Shown here: positions 53,172-61,412 of the stretch, in pieces
Layout of the letters: every line of letters begins with the position of its first letter
Numbering within the stretch: position 1 is the first letter of the stretch
Assembly (NCBI GenBank): GCA_023423335.1
Contig: JAFAFU010000067.1
Location: 1-64,000, forward strand
Length of the DNA stretch: 64,000 bases
From: Bacillota bacterium
GTDB taxonomy: Bacteria; Bacillota; Clostridia; Lachnospirales; Lachnospiraceae
Direction of reading: 5' to 3'
Position numbers and translations under genes: made by a program
Notes under the pieces: model-generated
What the model was told of the DNA's origin: nothing
The model's input: the letters and a program-made list of their open reading frames with translations, nothing else
The model's database searches: none

Positions 53172-54581
53172 TTACCGGTCAAAGCTGAAATACCGCATGC
53201 TGTTATAGTAGGAGATGTCCTGTACAATCCTGCCCAGCAGCTTCATATCCTTCGGATACTCACCCTGCTCCACCAGGGTACCTAAAAAGTCACAGAGAAT
53301 CCGCCGGAAATACTCATGTCTGGTATAAGAAAGGAAGCTTCTGGAGTCCGTCAGCATTCCGACAAAATTACTTAACAGACTCCCGCTGGCTAAGGTAGTC
53401 ATGTGATCCCTCATTCCGGGCTTATGATCATTGAACCACCAGGCGGAACCATGCTGTATCTTACCGACTGCGGAGGAATCGCAAAAACAGCCCATTACGG
53501 TGTCAATGGCAGCATTATCCGCAGGATTCAAGGAGTACAGGATGGTCTTTGGCAACTGGTCCGTTATATCCAGGGCATTCATGAAATCCGCCAGCTGGGC
53601 AGAAGAGGTGCCGCTGTCATCAATACAGTCGAAGCCGGTATTGATTCCGATTTTATTGAAATAACGGGTGTTATTGTCCCTCTTTACCCCGTAATGGAGC
53701 TGCATTACCCAGTTCAGCCTATGATACTGCCTGCCTGCATGGAGCAGGAAGGCTGTCTTGAACTGCAGTGCTTCCAGTCTGGTAGGAAGCTCTCCGGCAA
53801 GCCGTTTCTTCATAATTGTTTCAATTGTCTCCGCCGTTGCGGGATAATACATGACAAATTCCAGTCCATGGTCTGAAATACTGCAGCCGTTATCATTAAA
53901 ATACTCCATCCGGTCCGTGATGGCAGCACAGAGGGACTTAAAATCAGTAATCTGTATTTTACTGACCTTTGACAGCCGATCCAGATATGTTAAAAAGCCG
54001 GGTTTCTCAATATTCATCGCCTCGTCCGGCCGGAATGCAGGCAATACCCTGGTTTGAAAGCTTTGGTCCTTTGCTATCTCTCTGTGATATTCCAGCGTAT
54101 CCACAGGATCATCCGTGGTACAAAGTACCTTTACCCTGGAGCTTCTGATCAATCCCTTCGCACTCATATCAGGGCTACTTAACCTGGCATTGCATAGCTC
54201 CCATACCTCTTCGGCTGTATCGGCATTCAATATTCCTTCATATCCGAAATACCGTTTAAGCTCCAGATGACTCCAATGATAGAGAGGGTTTCCGATAGCA
54301 CGCTCCAGGGTCTCGGCCCATTTCTGGAATTTTTCCCTGTCGGCAGCCTCCCCGGTAATATAGTGTTCTTCAATTCCATTGGCGCGCATTAACCGCCATT
54401 TGTAATGATCGGCACCCAGCCATACCTTAGTGATATTCTCAAAGCGGATGTCCCCGGCAATCTCACTGGGTATGATATGGCAGTGATAATCCACAATCGG
54501 CAGGTCCTTCGCATAATCATGGTACAGCTGTTTTGCTGTCTCCGTAGTCAATAAAAAATTCTGATCCATAAATTCTTTCAT
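53172..54581 (-). CDS. uxaC: Glucuronate isomerase
   Basis: Isomerises D-glucuronate to D-fructuronate and D-galacturonate to D-tagaturonate at the entry of hexuronate breakdown. The 469 residues belong to the uronate isomerase family: LPIVDYHCHIIPSEIA (metal-binding HxH), WLGADHYKWRLMRANG, and LGLQFHYGVKRDNNTRYF-type LHYGVKRDNN segment. The start at 54581 has GGAGG five bases upstream and the reading begins MKEFMDQNFLL; an upstream ATG would include the hairpin. It diverges from kdgK, which acts later in the same pathway. Its 158-base leader carries two repeat modules. Confidence 0.95.
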   Translation of the reverse strand: MKEFMDQNFLLTTETAKQLYHDYAKDLPIVDYHCHIIPSEIAGDIRFENITKVWLGADHYKWRLMRANGIEEHYITGEAADREKFQKWAETLERAIGNPLYHWSHLELKRYFGYEGILNADTAEEVWELCNARLSSPDMSAKGLIRSSRVKVLCTTDDPVDTLEYHREIAKDQSFQTRVLPAFRPDEAMNIEKPGFLTYLDRLSKVSKIQITDFKSLCAAITDRMEYFNDNGCSISDHGLEFVMYYPATAETIETIMKKRLAGELPTRLEALQFKTAFLLHAGRQYHRLNWVMQLHYGVKRDNNTRYFNKIGINTGFDCIDDSGTSSAQLADFMNALDITDQLPKTILYSLNPADNAAIDTVMGCFCDSSAVGKIQHGSAWWFNDHKPGMRDHMTTLASGSLLSNFVGMLTDSRSFLSYTRHEYFRRILCDFLGTLVEQGEYPKDMKLLGRIVQDISYYNSMRYFSFDR

Positions 54582-54626
54582 ATTAACCTCCATCTGCCGC
54601 CTAAATGCGGCATACAAATACTTTGC
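54579..54626 (-). repeat. Dispersed RBS-hairpin repeat, copy D (before uxaC)
   Basis: Read on the minus strand: GCAAAGTATTTGTATGCCGC, hairpin TGCCGC/GCGGCA (54612-54607 and 54600-54595), then AGATGGAGGTTAATATG with the uxaC start. The order GCAAA..TATT..GT, TGCCG hairpin, GGCAG-ATGGAG, start is that of copies A to C. Confidence 0.6.
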
Positions 54627-54679
54627 GAAAAGTACGTAAGTGCTTTTTGTCGGTTGAAAAATGTACTTCTTTTCAACCT

Positions 54680-54710
54680 AACTCCCATCTGCCGCTTTCC
54701 GGCAATCTCA
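54680..54710 (-). repeat. Dispersed hairpin repeat, copy E (upper uxaC leader)
   Basis: Minus strand: hairpin TGCCG/CGGCA (54704-54690) followed by GATGGGAGTTAGG. It corresponds to the first module before hisD (GAAGCGGCAGATGGAGATT), so the uxaC and hisD leaders both carry the two modules in the same order. A GTTGAAAA/TTTTTCAAC hairpin lies between copies E and D. Confidence 0.5.
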
Positions 54711-54745
54711 AACGAATTCATTCTTATTCCTAATTCACTTTGTAT

Positions 54746-54775
54746 ATTATATTCCAGCCTGGCTTAATTCGTCAA
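54746..54775 (-). promoter_or_regulatory. σA promoter of uxaC
   Basis: Minus strand TTGACG at 54775-54770, 18-base spacer, TATAAT at 54751-54746. Confidence 0.8.
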
Positions 54776-54800
54776 GGCAGTAAGAAACAGACTTGACGAA
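54768..54800. promoter_or_regulatory. Perfect inverted repeat across both -35 boxes of uxaC and kdgK
   Basis: TTCGTCAAG (54768-54776) and CTTGACGAA (54792-54800), 15 bases apart, contain the two divergent -35 hexamers. It is a natural place for one regulator to control both uronate genes; the symmetry could also come simply from two TTGACGAA boxes facing apart. Confidence 0.6.
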
Positions 54801-54821
54801 CGGCAGTCTCCGTCCTATACT
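54793..54821 (+). promoter_or_regulatory. σA promoter of kdgK
   Basis: TTGACG at 54793-54798, 17-base spacer, TATACT at 54816-54821. Confidence 0.8.
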
Positions 54822-54868
54822 GATTTATGGAAATGAATTTATCACGTTATAATAAAGGAGAAAACGAA

Positions 54869-55891
54869 ATGGCTAAAATTATTACGATGGGAGAGATTAT
54901 GCTCCGTCTTTCCACTCCCGGCTACCAGAAAATTGTCCAGTCCGAAAGCTTCGATGTTTGTTACGGCGGCGGCGAAGCGAATGTTGCAGTTTCCTTGGCC
55001 AATTATGGACATCAGGCTTATTTTGTAACCAAGGTTCCGAAGAACCCGATCGGAGACAGTGCAGTTGCGGCATTAAGAAAATATAACGTAAATTGTGATT
55101 ATGTTGCCAGAGGCGGAGAACGTCTTGGTATCTATTTCCTGGAAACCGGTGCTTCCATGAGAGCTTCTGCCGTAATCTATGATAGAGCTCATGCGGCAAT
55201 TGCAGAAGCAGACCCCGCTGATTTTGATTTTGACGCAATCTTTGAGGGGGCGGACTGGTTCCATTTTACCGGCATCACACCGGCAGTCAGTGATAAAGCG
55301 GCCATACTTACGGAGGAAGCCCTGAAAGCAGCCAAGCGTAAGAATATTACCGTATCCGTAGACTTAAACTTCCGTAAGAAGCTCTGGTCTTCCGAGAAGG
55401 CACAGAGAATAATGACAAATCTTATGCAGTATGTGGATGTTTGTATCGGTAATGAAGAGGACGCCGAGAAGGTGCTGGGCTTTAAGCCCGGTAAGACGGA
55501 TGTTACCAGCGGTGAGCTGGAACTGGCAGGTTATCAGGATATTTTTGAGCAGATGGTCAAGAGGTTTAATTTCAAATATGTTGTCAGCTCCTTACGGGAG
55601 AGCTATTCCGCCTCGGATAACGGCTGGTCGGCCTGTATCTATGACGGTAAGGAGTTCTATCATTCCAGGAAGTATAATATCCGTATTGTTGACCGTGTCG
55701 GCGGCGGAGATGCCTTTGCCGGCGGATTGATCTGCGGACTGCTGGATGGCAAGAATATGAAGGATGCTTTGGAATTCGGAGTTGCGGCTTCCGCCTTAAA
55801 GCATACAATTCCCGGAGATTTCAACCTCGTAACCAGATCGGATGTAGATACTCTGGTTGGCGGAGATGCTTCCGGAAGAGTTCAAAGATAG
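54869..55891 (+). CDS. kdgK: 2-keto-3-deoxygluconate kinase (PfkB family)
   Basis: Phosphorylates 2-keto-3-deoxygluconate to KDPG in hexuronate breakdown. The 340 residues are a ribokinase-like sugar kinase: GGGEANVAVSLANYGH (substrate site), SVDLNFRKKLW, and the ATP/anion-hole motif VDRVGGGDAFAGGLICG with its catalytic Asp. Assignment to KDG rather than another sugar rests on the divergent uxaC partner. AAAGGAG at 54854-54860 fixes ATG 54869. No aldolase gene follows in the window. Confidence 0.85.
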   Translation: MAKIITMGEIMLRLSTPGYQKIVQSESFDVCYGGGEANVAVSLANYGHQAYFVTKVPKNPIGDSAVAALRKYNVNCDYVARGGERLGIYFLETGASMRASAVIYDRAHAAIAEADPADFDFDAIFEGADWFHFTGITPAVSDKAAILTEEALKAAKRKNITVSVDLNFRKKLWSSEKAQRIMTNLMQYVDVCIGNEEDAEKVLGFKPGKTDVTSGELELAGYQDIFEQMVKRFNFKYVVSSLRESYSASDNGWSACIYDGKEFYHSRKYNIRIVDRVGGGDAFAGGLICGLLDGKNMKDALEFGVAASALKHTIPGDFNLVTRSDVDTLVGGDASGRVQR

Positions 55892-55927
55892 TATCCGAAC
55901 GGCAGCTATTAAGTAAATATATAAATG

Positions 55928-56000
55928 AAAAGAATAAAACATAAAAGTGAATTGCAGGATTTCTCAATTTCCTTCACCTTTTTTGTGTTTTATTCTTTTT
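55928..56000 (+). terminator. Long AT-rich terminator of kdgK
   Basis: AAAAGAATAAAACA and GTGA (55928-55950) pair with TCAC and TGTTTTATTCTTTT (55974-55999), with small mismatches; T-rich tail. The remainder of the gap to 56138 holds the chemoreceptor promoter. Confidence 0.75.
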
Positions 56001-56045
56001 TATGTCAATTTTTATGTCAAATAGCATAAAGTTCAGGCGGATGTA

Positions 56046-56074
56046 TTGAAGTTTATTCAAAATTTTGGTATGAT
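56046..56074 (+). promoter_or_regulatory. Promoter of the chemoreceptor gene
   Basis: TTGAAG at 56046-56051, 17-base spacer, TATGAT at 56069-56074 with an upstream TGG (extended -10). This is a σA-type, not a flagellar σD, match. Confidence 0.6.
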
Positions 56075-56138
56075 TATGAAGAAATATTAACATTTATTAC
56101 TTATTTTACCAATCGATAATCAGAAGGCGAGGTATACT

Positions 56139-58235
56139 ATGGACAGACTGCGTGGGCGCTTAAAGTTAAAAGGAATCAAGACATTACATTCAAAATTATT
56201 TCGAAGCATAAGGGTAAAGCTTACCCTTTTCTTTATGGTACCGGTTATTTTTATTATAGTACTGGGCATCGGAGCATATGTAAAATCTTCGGATGCGATC
56301 AGAGAAACATTTACTGTTTCTACAATTTCTTCCATACAAAAAACAAGCGAATATTATGCGTTAGCATTACATAATGTCGAGGATAAGGCCCTTCAGATTG
56401 CCAATGACTCGGCAACCAGGGATTATTATAACGGCGACTATAAAAATGATAAGCTGGAGGAAAGTAAAATCTATAAAGGAATTCGCAGTAATGTAACGAC
56501 CATGGCAAATTCCGACCGTTTTATTGAGAATATTACCATTCTTACAAATTATGGACAGCCGATTAACACCTTCGGCGTTTTTGATGTCACCATTAATCCC
56601 TACGATGAATACTCCGCTACGGAGGAAGCCGCCCTTGTAGATTCCAAGAAAAAGATTAATCTTTGGACCGGTTATCACTCCTTCCTGGACGGGCAGCTTA
56701 AAATAGCGCAGGATAAATACGCGATTTCGCTTTCCAGGCAGTTCTTAGGCAAGTTCTCAGAACCGATCGGTTATGTAATCACCGATATCTCCATGAGTGC
56801 GATTACGGATGCCATGAGTACCCTTGACCTTCCTGAAAACAGTAAGTTTGCGTTTGTTTCACCGGACGGAAGAGAAATTACCGTAGACGGGCCCGCTGCA
56901 GAACCGATCTTTGTGAATGAAAGTATTTATTCAGAGATATCAACTTTAGCAGAAAACGCAGGCCATTCCGATATCAGCTACAGAGGGGAGGACATGCTGT
57001 TTATATGGTCAAGAATCGGAGATACCGGAGCTATGGTATGTGCTTTGATACCACAGGCATATCTTGCGGGACAAGCCGATTCCATTAAAACTCTGACCCT
57101 TATCCTTGTTCTGATCGCCTGCGCATCCGCAGTCGGAATTGGTATTTATGTTGCCTATGGGATTGGAAAAGCCATTAAGAGGATGAATATTGCTTTAGCG
57201 GCGGCTTCCAAGGGAGACCTGACAGTTACGGTACAGACCAACCGTAAGGACGAATTCAGTATCCTGTCGGACAGTATCAATGATATGATAAATAACATGA
57301 AGCAGCTGATACTTAAGGCATCCCAGGTGGGCAGGACCGTAGTTGAGTCAACGAAAAATATGACAGATAATTCCGAGCTGCTATTAGCCTCCTCCAAAAA
57401 TATCTCAGCGGCCATCTCAGAAATCCAGCAGGGAAATGTCCAGCAGGCGGAAGATACGGAGCATTGCCTTAAACTTACGGATGATCTTGCCGATCAGATC
57501 AACCTGGTCCACGATAATTCCAAAGCAATAGAAACAATCGCCTCCAGTACAAAGAATGTAGTTATGGATGGTATTCATGAAATAGATCAGCTTACTATGG
57601 TAACCAATGCCAACATCCGGATTACGAACGATACCATCCGGGATATTGAAGAATTGGAAAAGGAATCAAAAATGATAACGGAGATTATTGCGGTGATCAA
57701 CGATATCGCAGATCAGACCAATCTGCTGTCCCTGAATGCATCGATCGAGGCAGCCAGGGCAGGGGACGCAGGAAGGGGCTTTTCTGTGGTAGCGGAGGAA
57801 ATCCGTAATCTCTCTACGAAATCGGTTAGTGCTGCCGCTGAGATAGAACAGATCATTAAAAACATCAGTGCGAAGACCTCCAATACCGTTAAAACTGTAA
57901 AACAGGCTGAGAAAACAGCAAAATCCACTGAGACCAGATTAAATAACGTGGTAAAGCTGTTTCATGATATTAACCTCCATGTGGAAGATCTGACCGCAAA
58001 GCTCGGCAAAATTGCCGCCGGAATTGATGAGTTAAACCGTTCCAAAGCAGATACCCTGGAAGCAATCGAAAGTATCTCAGGTGTGGCAGAGGAAGTATCC
58101 GCTACTTCAGAGGAAGTAGTTGCCTCTGCCGAACAGCAGCTGGGATCCGTTATGAGGCTGAATGAATTTGCAAAAGCTCTGGATAAGGATGCTACAGACC
58201 TTGACGACACGATTCTTTTATTCAAGACAGAGTAA
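56139..58235 (+). CDS. Methyl-accepting chemotaxis protein
   Basis: Transmembrane sensor of 698 residues that feeds the CheA/CheW system. Layout: cytoplasmic basic start, TM1 about 28-48, an extracytoplasmic sensing domain of about 270 residues (probably Cache type, judging from DKYAISLSRQFLGKFSEPIGYVITDIS pieces), TM2 about 320-345, HAMP, and the signalling domain with the hairpin tip IADQTNLLSLNASIEAARAG. The ligand is unknown. No flagellar or che gene is nearby; it stands alone after kdgK, so sensing a sugar acid is only a guess. Confidence 0.92.
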   Translation: MDRLRGRLKLKGIKTLHSKLFRSIRVKLTLFFMVPVIFIIVLGIGAYVKSSDAIRETFTVSTISSIQKTSEYYALALHNVEDKALQIANDSATRDYYNGDYKNDKLEESKIYKGIRSNVTTMANSDRFIENITILTNYGQPINTFGVFDVTINPYDEYSATEEAALVDSKKKINLWTGYHSFLDGQLKIAQDKYAISLSRQFLGKFSEPIGYVITDISMSAITDAMSTLDLPENSKFAFVSPDGREITVDGPAAEPIFVNESIYSEISTLAENAGHSDISYRGEDMLFIWSRIGDTGAMVCALIPQAYLAGQADSIKTLTLILVLIACASAVGIGIYVAYGIGKAIKRMNIALAAASKGDLTVTVQTNRKDEFSILSDSINDMINNMKQLILKASQVGRTVVESTKNMTDNSELLLASSKNISAAISEIQQGNVQQAEDTEHCLKLTDDLADQINLVHDNSKAIETIASSTKNVVMDGIHEIDQLTMVTNANIRITNDTIRDIEELEKESKMITEIIAVINDIADQTNLLSLNASIEAARAGDAGRGFSVVAEEIRNLSTKSVSAAAEIEQIIKNISAKTSNTVKTVKQAEKTAKSTETRLNNVVKLFHDINLHVEDLTAKLGKIAAGIDELNRSKADTLEAIESISGVAEEVSATSEEVVASAEQQLGSVMRLNEFAKALDKDATDLDDTILLFKTE

Positions 58236-58287
58236 GCCTATTCTTTAATCCGGACGGCTTATGATTTGAATAAACATAAATTAGGAC

Positions 58288-58316
58288 TTGATTATTTTAT
58301 ATTGAACCATTAATAT
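58288..58316 (+). promoter_or_regulatory. Candidate promoter of the 175-residue membrane protein
   Basis: TTGATT at 58288-58293, 17-base spacer, TAATAT at 58311-58316. Moderate match. Confidence 0.4.
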
Positions 58317-58360
58317 AAGTAATGTCTGAATATGACATAAGAACTTATGGAGGTTACAAT

Positions 58361-58888
58361 ATGAAGAAAATAAAAGCACCGAATAATCATAAGACCGAAG
58401 CTATGGATCTGAAAAAGAAAATTATACTTTTCTCAGCAATCGGTGTTGTTGCATTGGCAATGCTTATCATCATTGTCATTGAGAACCAGGCCGGCAGAGT
58501 ACGGATTGTGAATAATACGGATCTGAAGCTGGAGTACGTACGTGCTTATTTTGTTGATGCGGAAGGCATGGTGGGTTCACCCTATGAGTATGAAAATATC
58601 GAGGCTGATACAAAGGAAACGAAACCCCTTGAGATCATTAACCTCCTGGGTGCGCAAGCCAATTTTGAGATCCGCTTCAAATTCGAGAATTATGATGAGC
58701 TTTTTGTCGATGCCGGTTATTTCAACGAGAAATTTAAAGGAAAAATTAATATTACTTTTGATGAGACCGACGAAGACGGAAGGGTTACGATGAGGGTCAA
58801 AGCCTCCAACGGGGTATTACCTTCCAACATGACAATCTGTGATGAAGAGTACAATGTTTATTATAAAGAAGGAACCATTCCCGACTAA
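58361..58888 (+). CDS. Uncharacterised membrane-anchored protein
   Basis: A 175-residue protein with a basic start, one membrane segment (about 21-43, IILFSAIGVVALAMLIIIVI) and an outer β-rich domain rich in Asp and Glu (RIVNNTDLKLEYVRAYFVD, FEIRFKFENYDELFVDAGY). No family recognised. GGAGG at 58349-58353 fixes ATG 58361. The palindrome CATAAG-AA-CTTATG runs into the ATGGAGG of the ribosome binding site, recalling the hairpin-plus-RBS layout seen elsewhere in the window. Confidence 0.6.
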   Translation: MKKIKAPNNHKTEAMDLKKKIILFSAIGVVALAMLIIIVIENQAGRVRIVNNTDLKLEYVRAYFVDAEGMVGSPYEYENIEADTKETKPLEIINLLGAQANFEIRFKFENYDELFVDAGYFNEKFKGKINITFDETDEDGRVTMRVKASNGVLPSNMTICDEEYNVYYKEGTIPD

Positions 58889-58909
58889 ATAAATCAAAAT
58901 TTCAAACTG

Positions 58910-58937
58910 ACCGTGGTCCAGCTTTTGGGGCCACGGT
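58910..58937 (+). terminator. Hairpin before the hydratase gene
   Basis: ACCGTGG (58910-58916) and CCACGGT (58931-58937) with inner CC/GG; only three T follow, so a weak terminator or a leader structure of the next gene. Confidence 0.45.
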
Positions 58938-58964
58938 TTCAATTACATAAAGGAGAATTTAAGG

Positions 58965-61250
58965 ATGATTAAATTATTTGACAAAGGAGTATACCTTGTA
59001 AACGGAACAAATATTGTGGAGGAGCATCCGGATTTTACGGCAGAGATTAAGGCCCTTACCGGCCTTGAGGGGATCCATAAGGAAGCCGTCAAAAAAGGTA
59101 CGATGGCTTACCGCATATTGGAGAGTCATAATACCTCCGGCAATATGGATCAATTGAAGATTAAATTCGATAAATTGACCTCCCATGATATCACCTTTGT
59201 AGGAATCCTGCAAACAGCAAGAGCCAGCGGCCTTGAGAAATTTCCTGTTCCTTATGTACTGACCAACTGTCATAACAGTCTCTGTGCGGTAGGGGGCACC
59301 ATTAATGAGGATGACCATATGTTCGGTCTTTCCTGTGCAAAGAAGTATGGAGGAGTCTATGTTCCCCCCCATCAGGCGGTTATCCATCAGTATGCCAGGG
59401 AAATGTTAGCTGCCGGGGGCGGAATGCTTCTGGGCTCTGACAGCCATACAAGATACGGAGCCTTGGGAACCATGGCTATGGGAGAGGGCGGACCGGAAAT
59501 CGTGAAACAGCTGCTTTGCCGTACCTATGATATCAACCTGCCCGGCGTTGTCGCGGTTTACCTGACCGGTAAACCGAGGAAAGGGGTAGGCCCTCAGGAC
59601 GTAGCCCTGGCGATTATCGGCGCTGTATTTGAAAACGGATATGTAAATAATAAGGTAATGGAATTCGTCGGAGACGGAATCAGCAATTTGTCCGTGGATT
59701 TTCGTATCGGTATTGATGTTATGACCACCGAAACCACTTGTCTTTCCTCCATCTGGGTGACGGATGAACCGGTTAAGGAATATTATGAAATCCATCGAAG
59801 ACCGGAGGACTATAAGGAGCTAAGACCTCAGGCCGTGGCATATTATGATGGAATGATCCATGTGGATCTCTCCCGGATTAAGCCAATGATTGCGATGCCG
59901 TTCCATCCCAGCAATGTCTATACGATTGACGAGCTGAATGCCAATCTGTATGATATCCTGGATATCGTAGAGAAGAAGGCGGCTGTAAGCCTGGATAATA
60001 ATAAGATTAGGTATTCCTTAAAGGATAAGGTCCGAGACGGCAGGCTCTATGTGGAACAGGGAACCATCGCAGGCTGTGCCGGCGGCGGTTTCGAGAATAT
60101 CTGTGATGCGGCGGATATCCTGTCAGGGAAATACATAGGAGCAGATGAATTTTCCTTAAGTGTATATCCGGCCAGCCAGCCTGTCTATATGGAGCTGGTG
60201 AAGAACGGAGCGGTCGCAAAGCTTATGTCTACGGGTGCAACCCTCCGGACTGCCTTCTGCGGGCCCTGCTTTGGTGCGGGGGATGTTCCCGCAAACAATG
60301 GCTTCAGTATCCGTCACACTACGAGAAACTTCCCGAACCGTGAAGGCTCTAAGATTACGGCAGGCCAGATTGCCTCTGTCGCCCTGATGGATGCCCGTTC
60401 TATTGCAGCTACCGCCGCTAACAAGGGCTACCTGACCTCTGCGGAGGATATTGATGTTAACTTCAATAAGCCCAGGTATTATTTTGACGGTACCATTTAT
60501 GATAACCGTGTGTATAATGGTATCGGCAGACCGGACAGCTTGGCAGAGATTAAGTTCGGTCCCGGCATAGTGGATTGGCCTGCCATGACGCCCCTGTCCG
60601 AGGATATGATACTGAAGGTGGTTTCTGTGATTCATGATCCTGTAACCACTACGGACGAATTGATCCCCTCCGGGGAAACCTCCTCCTACCGTTCCAATCC
60701 CCTTGGTCTGGCGGAATTCACACTTTCCCGTAAGGATCCCGCTTATGTCGGCCGTGCGAAAGAGGTGCAGAAGGCGGAAAAAGCAAGGATTGCCGGTGAG
60801 GATATTATCCTGGCCTGCCATGAAATGAAAGAGGTATATGAGAATATTGCATCAAGATTTACGATAGATAAGCAAGCTACCCAGATTGGCAGCACAATTT
60901 ATGCCGTGAAGCCCGGTGACGGCTCTGCCAGGGAGCAGGCTGCCAGCTGCCAGAAGGTGCTGGGCGGATATGCCAATATCGCGAAGGGCTATGCAACAAA
61001 GCGTTACCGTTCCAATCTGATCAACTGGGGTATGCTGCCGTTTATCCTCGAAAAGGAGCTTCCCTTTGCGGGCGGTGATTACATTCTGGTCAAGGATATT
61101 AAAAAGGCTGTTGCCGAGAAGATTTCCGAGATCAAAGCCTATGTCGTAAACAAGGGAATGCAGGAATTCACCTTAAAGCTTGGTGAGCTGACCGATGACG
61201 AGAGAGAAATCATCCTGAAGGGCTGTCTGATTAATTATTACCGAAGCTAA
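58965..61250 (+). CDS. Aconitase-superfamily hydratase (YbhJ-like)
   Basis: Fe-S hydro-lyase of 761 residues. Cluster ligands Cys371 (TIAGCAGGG), Cys432 and Cys435 (FCGPCFGAG) have the spacing of aconitase cysteines; SDSHTRYGALGTMAMGEGGPE and the C-terminal YRSNLINWGMLPF (swivel-domain Arg/Ser site) are also typical. The first cysteine motif lacks the GSCTN form of true aconitases, which fits the uncharacterised hydratase branch. The substrate is therefore open; no citrate synthase or isocitrate dehydrogenase gene lies nearby. AAAGGAG precedes the ATG. Confidence 0.85.
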   Translation: MIKLFDKGVYLVNGTNIVEEHPDFTAEIKALTGLEGIHKEAVKKGTMAYRILESHNTSGNMDQLKIKFDKLTSHDITFVGILQTARASGLEKFPVPYVLTNCHNSLCAVGGTINEDDHMFGLSCAKKYGGVYVPPHQAVIHQYAREMLAAGGGMLLGSDSHTRYGALGTMAMGEGGPEIVKQLLCRTYDINLPGVVAVYLTGKPRKGVGPQDVALAIIGAVFENGYVNNKVMEFVGDGISNLSVDFRIGIDVMTTETTCLSSIWVTDEPVKEYYEIHRRPEDYKELRPQAVAYYDGMIHVDLSRIKPMIAMPFHPSNVYTIDELNANLYDILDIVEKKAAVSLDNNKIRYSLKDKVRDGRLYVEQGTIAGCAGGGFENICDAADILSGKYIGADEFSLSVYPASQPVYMELVKNGAVAKLMSTGATLRTAFCGPCFGAGDVPANNGFSIRHTTRNFPNREGSKITAGQIASVALMDARSIAATAANKGYLTSAEDIDVNFNKPRYYFDGTIYDNRVYNGIGRPDSLAEIKFGPGIVDWPAMTPLSEDMILKVVSVIHDPVTTTDELIPSGETSSYRSNPLGLAEFTLSRKDPAYVGRAKEVQKAEKARIAGEDIILACHEMKEVYENIASRFTIDKQATQIGSTIYAVKPGDGSAREQAASCQKVLGGYANIAKGYATKRYRSNLINWGMLPFILEKELPFAGGDYILVKDIKKAVAEKISEIKAYVVNKGMQEFTLKLGELTDDEREIILKGCLINYYRS

Positions 61251-61348
61251 GGTGTGCCGGGTGCCATAATCACGGAAGCAATAAGTAACAAGTTCAGGAA
61301 CTAGGTTTATAGCTGTCTGTATGACTGTTGTAGAATGACAACAGAGAA

Positions 61349-61410
61349 AGAGGCACCGTAGACTTCCCGCCAATACATGCTGTGTTTGGGGATGGTCTAT
61401 GGTGCCTCTT
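61349..61410 (-). terminator. Bidirectional terminator between hydratase and MATE genes
   Basis: AAGAGGCACCGTAGAC (61349-61364) and GTCTATGGTGCCTCTT (61395-61410) pair over 16 bases with one G·T. Located three bases beyond the MATE stop codon. Confidence 0.8.
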
Positions 61411-61412
61411 GT

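Noticed and set aside
56100..56130. Flagellar σD promoter before the chemoreceptor (TCGATAA at about 56113)
   Set aside because: No TAAA-type -35 at proper distance and it is too close to the start codon; a σA-type promoter at 56046-56074 fits better.
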